DNA of 17,784 bases, taken from positions 1-17,784 of the forward strand of contig JBAQUQ010000427.1 in assembly GCA_049297615.1 (NCBI GenBank). Direction: 5' to 3'. Under the pieces are notes generated by a model. The model saw nothing but the letters and a program-made list of their open reading frames with translations, was not told the DNA's origin and searched no databases. The DNA comes from JAEMQF01 sp049297615. Lineage in GTDB: Bacteria; Pseudomonadota; Gammaproteobacteria; Burkholderiales; Burkholderiaceae_C. Below are positions 7,001 to 13,716 of the stretch, piece by piece (the first letter of the stretch is position 1; each line of letters begins with the position of its first letter). A program made the position numbers and the translations under genes.

Positions 7001-8896
7001 GACCAGGCGCCGCTGCGCCGCGGCGGCTTTACCGGTCACCCGGAACTCGGCCAGTGCGAAATGCCCCAGCAGGAAGGCCCAGGCCGGGCCCTGATGGTAG
7101 GCGCCGTCGCGTGCCCAGACATCGCCCCGGTACTGCGGCCGGTAATCCGGGTGCCGCGGGTCCAGCGAGCGCAGGCCGAGCGGCGTGAGCAGCACCCGTT
7201 CGAGCACGGCCACGACACGCGCCTGGTCGACCGGCGCCAGCGGCGAAAACGGCAGGCTCACCGCGAAGACCTGGTTCGGCCGCACGCTGGCGTCGTCGCC
7301 CTGCGGGCCGTCCAACACGTCGAGCAGAGCGCCGCCGACGGGGTCGATGAAACGCTGGAAGCCCTGCCGGCAGCGCGCCGCGAGTTGTTCGTAGCTCGAG
7401 TCGTCCAGGCCCAGCCAGCGGGCCATCTGCGCCATCGCCGACAGCGCGTTGAACCACAGCGCGTTCACTTCCACCGGCTTGCCGATGCGCGGCGTGACCA
7501 CCCAGTCGCCCACCTTCGCGTCCATCCAGGTGAGTTGCACGCCCGCCTCGCCGGCGAAGAGCAGGCCGTCGCGCGGGTCGACGCGGATCTGAAAGCGTGT
7601 GCCGCGCAGATGCCAGTCGATCACGTCCTTCAGCACCGGGAAGACCTGGGCCAGCGCGTCCAGGTCACGGGTGTGCTCGGCGTAAGCGCGCCAGGCCTCG
7701 ACGAACCAGAGCGCGGCATCGACGCTGTTGTAGGCCGGCGTTGCGCCGCTTCCGGGGAACACATTGGGCAGCATGCCCTGGTCGACGAAGCCGGCGAAGG
7801 TGCGCAGGATGCGCAGGGCCGTGTCGTTTTGGCCCGTGGCGAGTGTCAAGCCCGGCAGGGCGATCATCGTGTCACGGCCCCAGTCGCCGAACCAGGGGTA
7901 GCCGGCGATCACCGATTGGCCGTCGGGTGTGGCCGGCAGCGGGCGCGCGATGATGAAGCTGTGCGCGGCCAGCACCAGTTGATCGATCCACGCCGGCGCC
8001 GAGTGCAGCTCGGGCACGATTTCACGCGCGCCGGCGAGCAGTTGCCGGTCGTGGTCCTGGGCGCGGTTCAACGCGGCTGCGAGATCGGTCGAGGCCGAGG
8101 CGTCCAGGCTGGCCACCAGGCCGACCCACTCGCCTTCACGAAGCTCGAGGGTCGCCAGGCCCACGCTCAGATGGTTGTCGCGATCGGGCAGGCCGCGTTC
8201 GCGCTCGAGTGGCAGATCGAAGTTCTCGACCCAATCGTCACGTACCTCGATGTGTGCGCCGGGCAAGCTCAGGTGCAGGGTGAACCAGTCGCCGTGGCGG
8301 ACGGCGAGCGTCGATCCCGTGATGTCGACGCTGGGATGCAAGCTGCCGGCCGGCGTGCTGCCGTGATGGTCGCGCGCATTGACCAGCAGGTTCAGGCTCA
8401 GGCGCAGCACGCGCCCCAGGGATCTGGCGCCAGGCAGGAGGCGAAATGCGACATAGGTCGTGTGTGCGCCCTGCTCCATCCAGATGCGCTGTTCGATCAA
8501 TGCCTCGCCGACACGGAAATACCAGACCGGCATGCGGCCTTCGAGGACGAAGGAATCGACGGCGCGGTGCCCGGCGGGTGCGATCGCGCCGCCGCCCCAG
8601 CGGTTGCTGAACAGTGGCTGGCGCTGCTCGGCGTCGATCACGGTGGCGTCGGCCTTGGCCAGGGCCAGCACGCGGCCCAGGGGCGGATCGACAGGCGCGA
8701 TCAGCAAACCGTGATAGCGGCGCGTCAGCGTTCCGGCGACCGTGCCGGCGGCGTAGGCGCCCAGGCCATTGGCCAACCACCACTCGCGCCGTTCGGCCTC
8801 GTCCAGGTCGTCGCAGGTGTCACGCCCGAACTGCACGAAGCCGGGGCTTCGCAGGGGCTGGGAAGCCGATGTCGACCCTGTTTCGTTGCTGTGCAT
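4085..8896 (-). CDS. Fused GH133-type glycogen debranching enzyme and GH63-like (MGH1-like) glucosidase
   Basis: One open frame of 1603 codons joins two full-length enzymes. Residues about 20-680 form a bacterial/archaeal debranching enzyme. An N-terminal domain (EWWLANGLGAYAAGTVAG) is followed by an amylo-alpha-1,6-glucosidase (alpha/alpha)6 barrel with the conserved YPWFGDWGRDT at about 333-343. A Pro/Ala/Glu linker then leads to Met701. Residues 701-1603 match a stand-alone glucosidase of about 900 residues: EDWRLWGPYLAERAWGTVRE, then WEYPWFAAWDLAFH with a probable general acid Asp1130, and NSNWRGPVW near 1460. The first half should open alpha-1,6 branches of glycogen; the second half probably releases a terminal sugar, with substrate unknown. 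The start at 8896 has GAGG 7 nt upstream; an in-frame ATG at 9091 would overlap the divergent SDR gene. It could equally be two genes joined by a one-base difference at 6809-6814. Confidence 0.85.
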   Translation of the reverse strand: MHSNETGSTSASQPLRSPGFVQFGRDTCDDLDEAERREWWLANGLGAYAAGTVAGTLTRRYHGLLIAPVDPPLGRVLALAKADATVIDAEQRQPLFSNRWGGGAIAPAGHRAVDSFVLEGRMPVWYFRVGEALIEQRIWMEQGAHTTYVAFRLLPGARSLGRVLRLSLNLLVNARDHHGSTPAGSLHPSVDITGSTLAVRHGDWFTLHLSLPGAHIEVRDDWVENFDLPLERERGLPDRDNHLSVGLATLELREGEWVGLVASLDASASTDLAAALNRAQDHDRQLLAGAREIVPELHSAPAWIDQLVLAAHSFIIARPLPATPDGQSVIAGYPWFGDWGRDTMIALPGLTLATGQNDTALRILRTFAGFVDQGMLPNVFPGSGATPAYNSVDAALWFVEAWRAYAEHTRDLDALAQVFPVLKDVIDWHLRGTRFQIRVDPRDGLLFAGEAGVQLTWMDAKVGDWVVTPRIGKPVEVNALWFNALSAMAQMARWLGLDDSSYEQLAARCRQGFQRFIDPVGGALLDVLDGPQGDDASVRPNQVFAVSLPFSPLAPVDQARVVAVLERVLLTPLGLRSLDPRHPDYRPQYRGDVWARDGAYHQGPAWAFLLGHFALAEFRVTGKAAAAQRRLVGLKTHLHEAGLGTVSEIFDGAAPHTPRGCPAQAWSVACTLQAWVRLECERKRALDASSAADEPPTEPPMKPALDAERQRLEAQRLGTEDWRLWGPYLAERAWGTVREDYSEHGNAWEYFDHDQARSRAYRWNEDGLGGLSDEAQRLCFALALWNGRDPILKERAFGLTGNQGNHGEDVKECYFYLDATPSHSQLRYLYKYPQAAYPYAQLVAENARRSRQDPPFTLLDSGVFNESRYWDVELHYAKASAQEIHIRILASNRGPEPATLHLLPTLWFRNTWSWDAAGEKPRIAITGQPQQAHWAVRAEHPTLGAYRLCGRDDAQLLFTDNQSNTQRLWGQASATPYVKDAFHRHLVDGDAGAVNPQRMGSKFAAHHVVLAAPGQTVTLDLVLAPADLEAPFAAHDNIFEQRAAEATAFYDALLPQAGEQDKRILRQALAGMIWSKQYFHFDVARWLDGDQFPPPDSRRTGRNRQWRHMKAAHVISMPDKWEYPWFAAWDLAFHCAALALVDVDFAKDQIELLLKEYYLHPNGQVPAYEWAFGDVNPPVLAGAALKVFRAERVQRGVADTAFLQRVVNKLLMNFTWWVNRKDADGHNVFEGGFLGLDNISVYDRSQPLPPGYSLKQADATGWMANFALNMTLMCLELAALHSDYEDIAIQCYMQFLGIANSIAGHNGELSLWDERDEFFKDLIVTPEGSSRHVDVFSWVGLIPLFAVEVVDERLLLRTPRFRAVLEAHYQGHFDGHPVSHCPVQTNQRGERLLSLVNPRRLKSVLRRVLSESEFMSRHGVRSVSRIHAERRDLGVLPGVGQALIDYVPGESTSGLFGGNSNWRGPVWMPTNYALVQAIEKYHRYYGDGFSVAVPCLGGARLNLKEIATLIAERLVDLFRHDDSGRVPSLPADTRFDSDAHWKGLLLFPEYFHGDTGLGLGAMHQCGWTGLVANLVQRKYRVDIPAFWREQAHPAAADAPGQPG
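6794..6806 (-). promoter_or_regulatory. Internal ribosome-binding site and ATG for the glucosidase half
   Basis: Read on the minus strand, GGAG (6806-6803) is followed by a 6-nt spacer and ATG (6796-6794). This is better placed than most ribosome-binding sites in the window. The ATG lies exactly where a stand-alone glucosidase of 903 residues would begin. It could allow separate translation of the second enzyme, or be a relic of a former two-gene operon. Confidence 0.6.
6828..6841. repeat. 14-bp perfect palindrome in the linker of the fused hydrolase gene
   Basis: CTTGACGCGTCAAG is identical on both strands. It lies inside the codons for the low-complexity linker between the two enzyme domains, 32 bp upstream of the internal ATG. 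Such symmetry suits a dimeric regulator site but may be chance. No second copy was noticed by eye in the window. Confidence 0.45.
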
Positions 8897-9081
8897 GGTC
8901 TGGCCTCGGTCAAGGGCTTGAATGCGATTCTGCGGCAAGCCGAAGCCAGGCACTCGGCGCGCCTGCGGCGTTGACACGACGACGGGCACCGTGCGGGCGT
9001 AAGCTTTGCCGGGCAGCGGCGTCCAATGAACTTCCCCGGAGTGGTCGCGCGATAGCACCGCGCCCTGTACAGGAGCAAACC
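8897..9081. promoter_or_regulatory. Divergent control region between the fused hydrolase and SDR genes
   Basis: This 185-bp region must hold the promoters for both directions. It contains a perfect -35 hexamer TTGACA on the plus strand (8971-8976), but no good -10 at 16-18 nt; the nearest candidate, TAAGCT (9000-9005), is 23 nt away. AGGAG just before the SDR start and GAGG before the hydrolase start are the two ribosome-binding sites. No clear operator was found. Confidence 0.45.
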
Positions 9082-9933
9082 ATGCAGACAATCGACACCT
9101 TGCCCGAAGTGGTCATGCCGCAGTGCCCGCCGCGCCGCCTGCTGGCCGGACAGAAAGCCCTGGTGACCGGGGCCAGCTCGGGCATCGGGCGTGCGGTGGC
9201 GATTCACCTTGCGCGCGAAGGCGCCGATGTGATCGTCAACTATGTCGTCGGCGAGGATGCCGCCCAGCAGGTGGTCGACGAGATCGAGCGATATGGCGGC
9301 AAGGCAATGGCCCTCAAAGCCGACGTGTCCGACGAGGCCGAGGTCAGGGCGATGTACCAGGCCATGTTCAAAGCGTTCGGCACGATCGACATCCTGGTGA
9401 ACAACGCCGGCCTGCAACGCGACGCGCCGCTCGAGCAGATGACCCTCGAGCAGTGGAACACGGTGATCGGCGTCAACCTGACCGGGCTGTTTCTCAATGC
9501 ACGCGAGGCGGTGACCGAGTTCAAGCGCCGCGGCGTGCGCAAGGGGGTGTCGTGCGCGGCGGGCAAGATCGTCGTCATGAGCTCGGTGCACGAGGTGATC
9601 CCCTGGGCCGGGCACGTGAACTATGCGGCTTCCAAGGGCGGCGTGATGTTGCTCATGAAGAGCATCGCCCAGGAGGTGGCGCCGTTTCGCATCCGCGTCA
9701 ACAGCGTATGCCCGGGTGCGATCCGCACCCCGATCAACCGCGAGGCGTGGCAAACCCCGCAAGCCTACGCCGAACTGCTCAAGCTCATTCCCTACAAGCG
9801 CATCGGCGAGCCCGAGGACGTCGCACGCGCCGTCGCCTGGCTGGCCAGCGACGACGCGGATTACGTGCATGGCACGAGCCTCTTCGTCGATGGCGGGATG
9901 ACCCTGTATCCGGGATTCGAAGCGGGTGGCTGA
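9082..9933 (+). CDS. Glucose 1-dehydrogenase-like short-chain dehydrogenase/reductase
   Basis: The 283-residue product is a classical SDR with every key motif. The dinucleotide-binding TGASSGIG is at residues 29-36, NNAG at 107-110, and the catalytic Ser168, Tyr181 and Lys185 lie in MSSVHEVIPWAGHVNYAASK. The SVHEVIPW phrase is shared with NAD(P)-dependent glucose 1-dehydrogenases of the Bacillus type, which oxidise beta-D-glucose to gluconolactone. A 20-residue extension precedes the Rossmann fold. The ATG at 9082 has AGGAG 6 nt upstream, so the start is clear. It diverges from the debranching/glucosidase gene, which could supply free glucose; the metabolic link is an inference. SDR substrate calls from sequence are uncertain, and another sugar or polyol is possible. 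Confidence 0.85.
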   Translation: MQTIDTLPEVVMPQCPPRRLLAGQKALVTGASSGIGRAVAIHLAREGADVIVNYVVGEDAAQQVVDEIERYGGKAMALKADVSDEAEVRAMYQAMFKAFGTIDILVNNAGLQRDAPLEQMTLEQWNTVIGVNLTGLFLNAREAVTEFKRRGVRKGVSCAAGKIVVMSSVHEVIPWAGHVNYAASKGGVMLLMKSIAQEVAPFRIRVNSVCPGAIRTPINREAWQTPQAYAELLKLIPYKRIGEPEDVARAVAWLASDDADYVHGTSLFVDGGMTLYPGFEAGG

Positions 9934-9941
9934 GCACCCGC
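9922..9941. terminator. Possible shared terminator hairpin between convergent genes
   Basis: GCGGGTG (9922-9928) and CACCCGC (9935-9941) form a perfect 7-bp GC-rich stem with a 6-nt loop. The hairpin spans the SDR stop codon, 21 bp from the convergent aldolase-family gene. There is no T-run on either side, so it would be a weak intrinsic terminator or simply an RNA 3'-end stabiliser. Confidence 0.4.
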
Positions 9942-9961
9942 GGCGAGAAAACGACGCGACG

Positions 9962-10705
9962 TTAAAGCGTGCGCCTGAGTGCCTCGAAGAACAATTCCGC
10001 CTGCAGTTGCTCACCCATGCCCTGGTTGAACACTTGCTGGGCCAGCGCGGGTGCCACCGGCACGAGCGGCCGACCCGTGGATTGGGCCAAAATCTGCAGC
10101 TCGCAGGCGCGCTCCAGGTAGTAGAGGTCGTCGTAGGCGTAGTCGATGCGCGCGCCGCACACCACGACACCGTGATTGCCCAGGAAGGCCACGTCAGCAC
10201 CGTGCATGGCGCGCGCGATGCGTTCGCCCTCCGATACGTCCAGCGCCAGGCCGTTGTAGTGGGCGTCGATCGCGATGCGGCCATGAAAGCGCATCGCGGT
10301 CTGCGACAAGGTCGTGTCCAGCGCCCGGTCCACCGTGAGCGTGAGCGCCGTGGCATGGGGCATGTGGGTGTGCAGCACGCAAGCCTTCGCGGCAATGCGG
10401 TGGATCGCGGCGTGGATGAACATCGCCGTGGGCTCGATCGGATGGCGCCCGGCGAGCTTGTTGCCGTGCCGATCGATCATCACGATGTCCTCGGCACCGA
10501 CCTCACTCCACAACAAGCCACGCGGATTGAGCAAGAAGCGGCCCGAGCCATCGGGCAGCTCGACGCTGAAATGGTTGCACACGCCCTCGGCGAGGCCGTG
10601 AAACGCCGCGGCACGCAGGGCCACGGCCAGGTCGGCGCGCAAGCGGCCAACGGATTCGCAAGCGAAAGCAGCGTCGTTCGAATGATGGAGTTCCAAGTCG
10701 TTCAT
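9962..10705 (-). CDS. Class II aldolase/adducin-family protein
   Basis: The 247-residue product has the class II aldolase/adducin fold (COG0235), like fuculose-1-phosphate aldolase and ribulose-5-phosphate 4-epimerase. The entry motif GLAEGVCNHFS at residues 37-47 is typical. The zinc ligands are likely His112 and His114 (HTHMPH) plus His178 (NHGVVV), and Glu91 in HPIEPTAMFIH is a candidate acid/base residue. All are present, so an active metal enzyme is expected. It lies 39 nt after glgA on the same strand and is probably the last gene of a glgC-glgA transcript. Class II aldolases have no established role in glycogen metabolism, so its substrate cannot be inferred from context. It converges on the SDR gene with only 28 bp between the two stop codons. 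Confidence 0.85.
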   Translation of the reverse strand: MNDLELHHSNDAAFACESVGRLRADLAVALRAAAFHGLAEGVCNHFSVELPDGSGRFLLNPRGLLWSEVGAEDIVMIDRHGNKLAGRHPIEPTAMFIHAAIHRIAAKACVLHTHMPHATALTLTVDRALDTTLSQTAMRFHGRIAIDAHYNGLALDVSEGERIARAMHGADVAFLGNHGVVVCGARIDYAYDDLYYLERACELQILAQSTGRPLVPVAPALAQQVFNQGMGEQLQAELFFEALRRTL

Positions 10706-10744
10706 CCTTGTGCTCGATGTAGGTGGTGGCTGGAGTCAGCGCGT

Positions 10745-12238
10745 TCAACCGGTTTCTCGCGCGGCAACCAGGCCTTTGGGCCGCAACAGTTCCTCGTACA
10801 TCGCGACGTACTTGCGCGCCGCCTCGGCCCAGGAAAAATCTTGCGCCATGCCGCGCAGCATGAGTTGCCGCCAGACCGCGGGCGTTCGATAGGCCTGCAC
10901 GGCGCGATGCAGGGCCGACTCCAGCGCGGCGGGAGTTGCCGCGTCGAATGCGAATCCGGTGGCCTGGTCTTCGCCCAGCGCCTGCGGTGTGGCGTCCACC
11001 ACGGTATCGGCCAAGCCCCCGACGCGCCGAACGACGGGAACGCTGCCATAGCGCAATGCGTAAAGCTGGGTCAGACCGCAAGGTTCGAAGCGCGACGGCA
11101 CGAGCAGTGCGTCGGCGCCGGCAATCAAGCGGTGCGCCACCGCTTCGTCGTAACCGATTCGCACCGCAACCTTGCCGGGATTTGCCTTGGCGGCCGCCCT
11201 GAACGCGGCTTCGAGCGCGGCGTCGCCGCTGCCTTGCAGGCACAACTGCCCTCCCATGCGCAGCAGGGCGGGCAGTGCGGCGAGCACCATGTCCAGGCCC
11301 TTTTGGCCACTGAGCCGGCTCACGACGCCGAACAGCGGCGCATCGCCCGCCGCTTGCGGACCCAGATCCAGGCCGAACTCGGCGCGCAGTGCCTCGCGGC
11401 AGCGCGATTTGCCCGCCAGGTCGGACGCCGAGTAGAGCGCGGCCAGGGCGGTATCGGTGGCGGGATTCCATACCTCGCGGTCCACACCGTTGAGAATGCC
11501 CGTCACATCGCCGGCCCGGCCACGGATCACGCCGTCCAGCCCGCAGCCGAATTCATGGGTCGCGATTTCGTTGGCATAGGTCGGGCTGACGGTGGTAATG
11601 CGCCGCGCGTATTTCAAGCCCGCTTTCATGAAGGAGATGCGGCCGTGGTACTCGACCCCGTGCGAGGCCCAGATCGACGACGGCAAACCCAATGCGGAGA
11701 AATCTCCTGGGGCAAACAGGCCCTGGTAGGCAAGGTTGTGCACGGTGAAAACGCTCTGCGCCGCCGTCCCGGGGTGTGCGGCCATGTAGGCGCAAGCCAG
11801 CGCGGCGTGCCAGTCGTGGGCGTGCACGATGCGGGGCGTCCACTCAGGGTCCACTTCACCGGCGGCAAGGTGGGCCGCCACCCAGCCGAGCAGGGCAAAG
11901 CGCTGCAAGTTGTCGCTCCATTCGAGTCCGCGCTCGTCCTCGTAGGGCCCGCCGCCGCGCCGGTACAGAAACGGCGAGTCGATCACGTAAACCGGCACGT
12001 GACTGAACGGTAGCCGACCCAAGCGCACGGCGATGCGCAGGGCGCCGAACATCGGTCCGATCTCGCACACGGTTTTTTGGTGCGACACGGCGTCGGCGAT
12101 GGCAGGCAGCCCCGGCAGGAGCATGCGCACGTCGGCCCCCGTTTCGATCAGGGCGCGTGGCAGGGCTCCGACGACGTCGGCCAACCCGCCAGTCTTCACC
12201 AGTGGGAACACTTCCGCAGCAGTATGCAGGACTCGCAT
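10745..12238 (-). CDS. glgA: Glycogen synthase (ADP-glucose type, GT5)
   Basis: GlgA transfers glucose from ADP-glucose to the non-reducing ends of alpha-1,4-glucan. The 497-residue product starts with the family signature MRVLHTAAEVFPLVKTGGLA, in which Lys15 of KTGGLADV contacts ADP-glucose. HAHDWHAAL follows in the first Rossmann domain, and SRFEPCGLTQLYALRYGS in the second carries the active-site Glu385. Length and domain order match the bacterial enzyme (477 residues in E. coli). No strong ribosome-binding site precedes the ATG; the gene lies 20 nt after glgC, so coupled translation is likely. It uses the product of GlgC directly. Confidence 0.96.
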   Translation of the reverse strand: MRVLHTAAEVFPLVKTGGLADVVGALPRALIETGADVRMLLPGLPAIADAVSHQKTVCEIGPMFGALRIAVRLGRLPFSHVPVYVIDSPFLYRRGGGPYEDERGLEWSDNLQRFALLGWVAAHLAAGEVDPEWTPRIVHAHDWHAALACAYMAAHPGTAAQSVFTVHNLAYQGLFAPGDFSALGLPSSIWASHGVEYHGRISFMKAGLKYARRITTVSPTYANEIATHEFGCGLDGVIRGRAGDVTGILNGVDREVWNPATDTALAALYSASDLAGKSRCREALRAEFGLDLGPQAAGDAPLFGVVSRLSGQKGLDMVLAALPALLRMGGQLCLQGSGDAALEAAFRAAAKANPGKVAVRIGYDEAVAHRLIAGADALLVPSRFEPCGLTQLYALRYGSVPVVRRVGGLADTVVDATPQALGEDQATGFAFDAATPAALESALHRAVQAYRTPAVWRQLMLRGMAQDFSWAEAARKYVAMYEELLRPKGLVAARETG

Positions 12239-12258
12239 GCGTGCGGGCGATCAGCGCG

Positions 12259-13530
12259 TCAAGCCGCGGCGCGCGCGAGCATGTCGCGCGTCACCAGGGT
12301 GATGCCGCTTTCGCTGCGCTCGAAGCGCGCGATGTCCGCCGCAGTGTCTTCGCCGATCACCATGCCGTCAGGGATCACGCAACGCCGGTCGACGATCACC
12401 CGGTGCAGGCGCGCGCCGCGCCCGACCTGCACGTCAGGCAACAGCAAGGACCAACTGACGCTGGCGTAGGAATGCACGCGCACACTCGAAAACAGCACGG
12501 ATCGGAAGACCTGGCCGGAGATGATCGTGCCTCCCGAGACCAACGATTCGATCGCCATGCCGCGCCGGGTGTCGGTGTTGTGCACGAACTTGGCGGGAGG
12601 CAGTTGCGGCTGGTAAGTCCAGATCGGCCAGTTCGTGTCGTACAGGTTGAGCATCGGCACGGTCGCGGTGAGATCGATGTTGGCGTCCCAGTACGAGTCG
12701 ATCGTGCCCACGTCGCGCCAGTACGGCTCCTCGTCGGGTTTGGTGCCGACGCAACTCAGCGCGAACGGATGCGCCGACGCGCGGCCCTCGCGCACCAGCT
12801 TGGGAATGATGTCCTTGCCGAAGTCATGGTTCGACTTCGCATCGGCGATGTCGCGCGCCAACTCGTCGTACAGGTAGCGCGCGTCGAAGACATAGATGCC
12901 CATGCTCGCCAGTGCCTTGTCGGGAACGCCCGGCATGGGCGGTGGTTCGTCGGGCTTTTCGACGAAATCGGTGATCTTCCATCGATCGTCGACCGCCAAA
13001 ACGCCGAAGGCGCGGGCCTTCGCGCGCGGCACCGCGATGCAAGCCACGGTACAGGGGCGGCCCTTGGCCACGTGGTCGGCGATCATCAGCGAATAGTTCA
13101 TCTTGTAGACATGATCACCCGCGAGGACGACGATGTAATCGGCGCGATAACCCTCCAGGATGTCGACGTTCTGGTACACCGCGTCGGCCGTGCCTCGGTA
13201 CCAATGCTCTTCGTCGGTGCGCTGCTGGGCGGGCAGCAGGTCGACGAATTCATTCATCTCACCGCGCAGGAAGGCCCAGCCGCGTTGCAGGTGGCGCAGC
13301 AGGCTGTGCGACTTGTACTGGGTGATCACGCCGATGCGTCGAATCCCCGAGTTCAGGCAGTTCGACAGCGCGAAATCGACGATGCGGAACTTGCCGCCGA
13401 AATACAGCGCAGGCTTGGCGCGCCTGTCGGTGAGTTTCATCAGCCGGCTGCCGCGCCCGCCTGCGAGGACGAGGGCGACGATGCGCTTGCGGCGGTCAAC
13501 ACTCAGGGATGGATCTTGGATATCGATCAT
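12259..13530 (-). CDS. glgC: Glucose-1-phosphate adenylyltransferase (ADP-glucose pyrophosphorylase)
   Basis: GlgC makes ADP-glucose from ATP and glucose-1-phosphate, the committed step of bacterial glycogen synthesis. The 423-residue product has the nucleotide-binding LVLAGGRGSRL (about residues 20-30), KPALYFGGKFRIVDFALSN, GTADAVYQN, the catalytic GDHVYK, and FVEKP for glucose-1-phosphate binding. The C-terminal left-handed beta-helix ends in VIPDGMVIGEDTAAD, as in E. coli. The start at 13530 gives a normal N-terminus. The frame stays open far upstream, but that part is antisense to glgP. The E. coli fructose-1,6-bisphosphate contact Lys39 corresponds to Arg36 here (TDRRAKP), as in alphaproteobacterial enzymes. 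It is the first gene of the cluster and diverges from glgP. Confidence 0.96.
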   Translation of the reverse strand: MIDIQDPSLSVDRRKRIVALVLAGGRGSRLMKLTDRRAKPALYFGGKFRIVDFALSNCLNSGIRRIGVITQYKSHSLLRHLQRGWAFLRGEMNEFVDLLPAQQRTDEEHWYRGTADAVYQNVDILEGYRADYIVVLAGDHVYKMNYSLMIADHVAKGRPCTVACIAVPRAKARAFGVLAVDDRWKITDFVEKPDEPPPMPGVPDKALASMGIYVFDARYLYDELARDIADAKSNHDFGKDIIPKLVREGRASAHPFALSCVGTKPDEEPYWRDVGTIDSYWDANIDLTATVPMLNLYDTNWPIWTYQPQLPPAKFVHNTDTRRGMAIESLVSGGTIISGQVFRSVLFSSVRVHSYASVSWSLLLPDVQVGRGARLHRVIVDRRCVIPDGMVIGEDTAADIARFERSESGITLVTRDMLARAAA

Positions 13531-13556
13531 TGCTGTTCCCGGCGGTATGCCGACAT

Positions 13557-13568
13557 TTTGGCGCCAAA
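13557..13568. promoter_or_regulatory. Candidate operator palindrome upstream of glgC
   Basis: TTTGGCGCCAAA is a perfect 12-bp palindrome with a central CG-rich core, 27-38 bp upstream of the glgC ATG. Its symmetry and position suit a repressor of the LacI type or similar, acting near the glgC promoter. No regulator gene is in the window, so the factor is unknown. Confidence 0.45.
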
Positions 13569-13638
13569 CGCCGCCGCGTTGAGTCTGGGCCAGCACCGCG
13601 CCACGGGTCGCCGATATCTGGCTGTACATTTGCGGGCT

Positions 13639-13663
13639 CGCGAACTGGCTGACCTGGTTCGCG
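13639..13663. repeat. Inverted repeat CGCGAAC-N11-GTTCGCG in the glgC/glgP region
   Basis: Two perfect 7-bp arms (13639-13645 and 13657-13663) are separated by 11 nt. This is 54-78 bp upstream of the glgP start. It could be a binding site for a dimeric regulator spanning two helical turns, or an RNA hairpin in the leader. Confidence 0.45.
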
Positions 13664-13667
13664 CTGC

Positions 13668-13689
13668 GGTCGCCTCGTGCGGAGCGACC
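13668..13689 (+). promoter_or_regulatory. Possible leader hairpin upstream of glgP
   Basis: GGTCGC (13668-13673) and GCGACC (13684-13689) form a perfect 6-bp stem with a 10-nt loop. It ends 16 nt before the AGGA ribosome-binding site of glgP. If transcribed, it would sit close enough to affect mRNA stability or translation; this is speculative. Confidence 0.3.
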
Positions 13690-13716
13690 CTTCCCAGACT
13701 CGGAAAGGAAGGCCAG

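Larger units (their letters stand above)
13531..13716. promoter_or_regulatory. Divergent glgC/glgP control region
   Basis: These 186 bp separate the glycogen-synthesis genes (minus) from the degradation genes (plus). They contain a 12-bp perfect palindrome near glgC, a 7-bp inverted repeat with an 11-nt spacer, and a 6-bp-stem hairpin near glgP; each is listed separately. No pair of -35 and -10 boxes is convincing in either direction. AGGA 7 nt before the glgP GTG and a weak GGGAA before the glgC ATG are the ribosome-binding sites. Confidence 0.6.

Noticed and set aside
4052..8974. Two long plus-strand open frames (about 926 and 681 codons) opposite the fused hydrolase
   Set aside because: Both lie antisense to well-conserved hydrolase domains and show no recognisable domain; they result from codon bias in a GC-rich genome.
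8971..9005. TTGACA plus TAAGCT as a sigma-70 promoter for the SDR gene
   Set aside because: The spacing of 23 nt is too long for a normal promoter; kept only as a note on the divergent region.
8897..9091. Upstream in-frame ATG at 9091 as the start of the fused hydrolase
   Set aside because: It would add 65 residues without family similarity and would overlap the divergent SDR start; the ATG at 8896 has a GAGG ribosome-binding site and leads straight into the domain.
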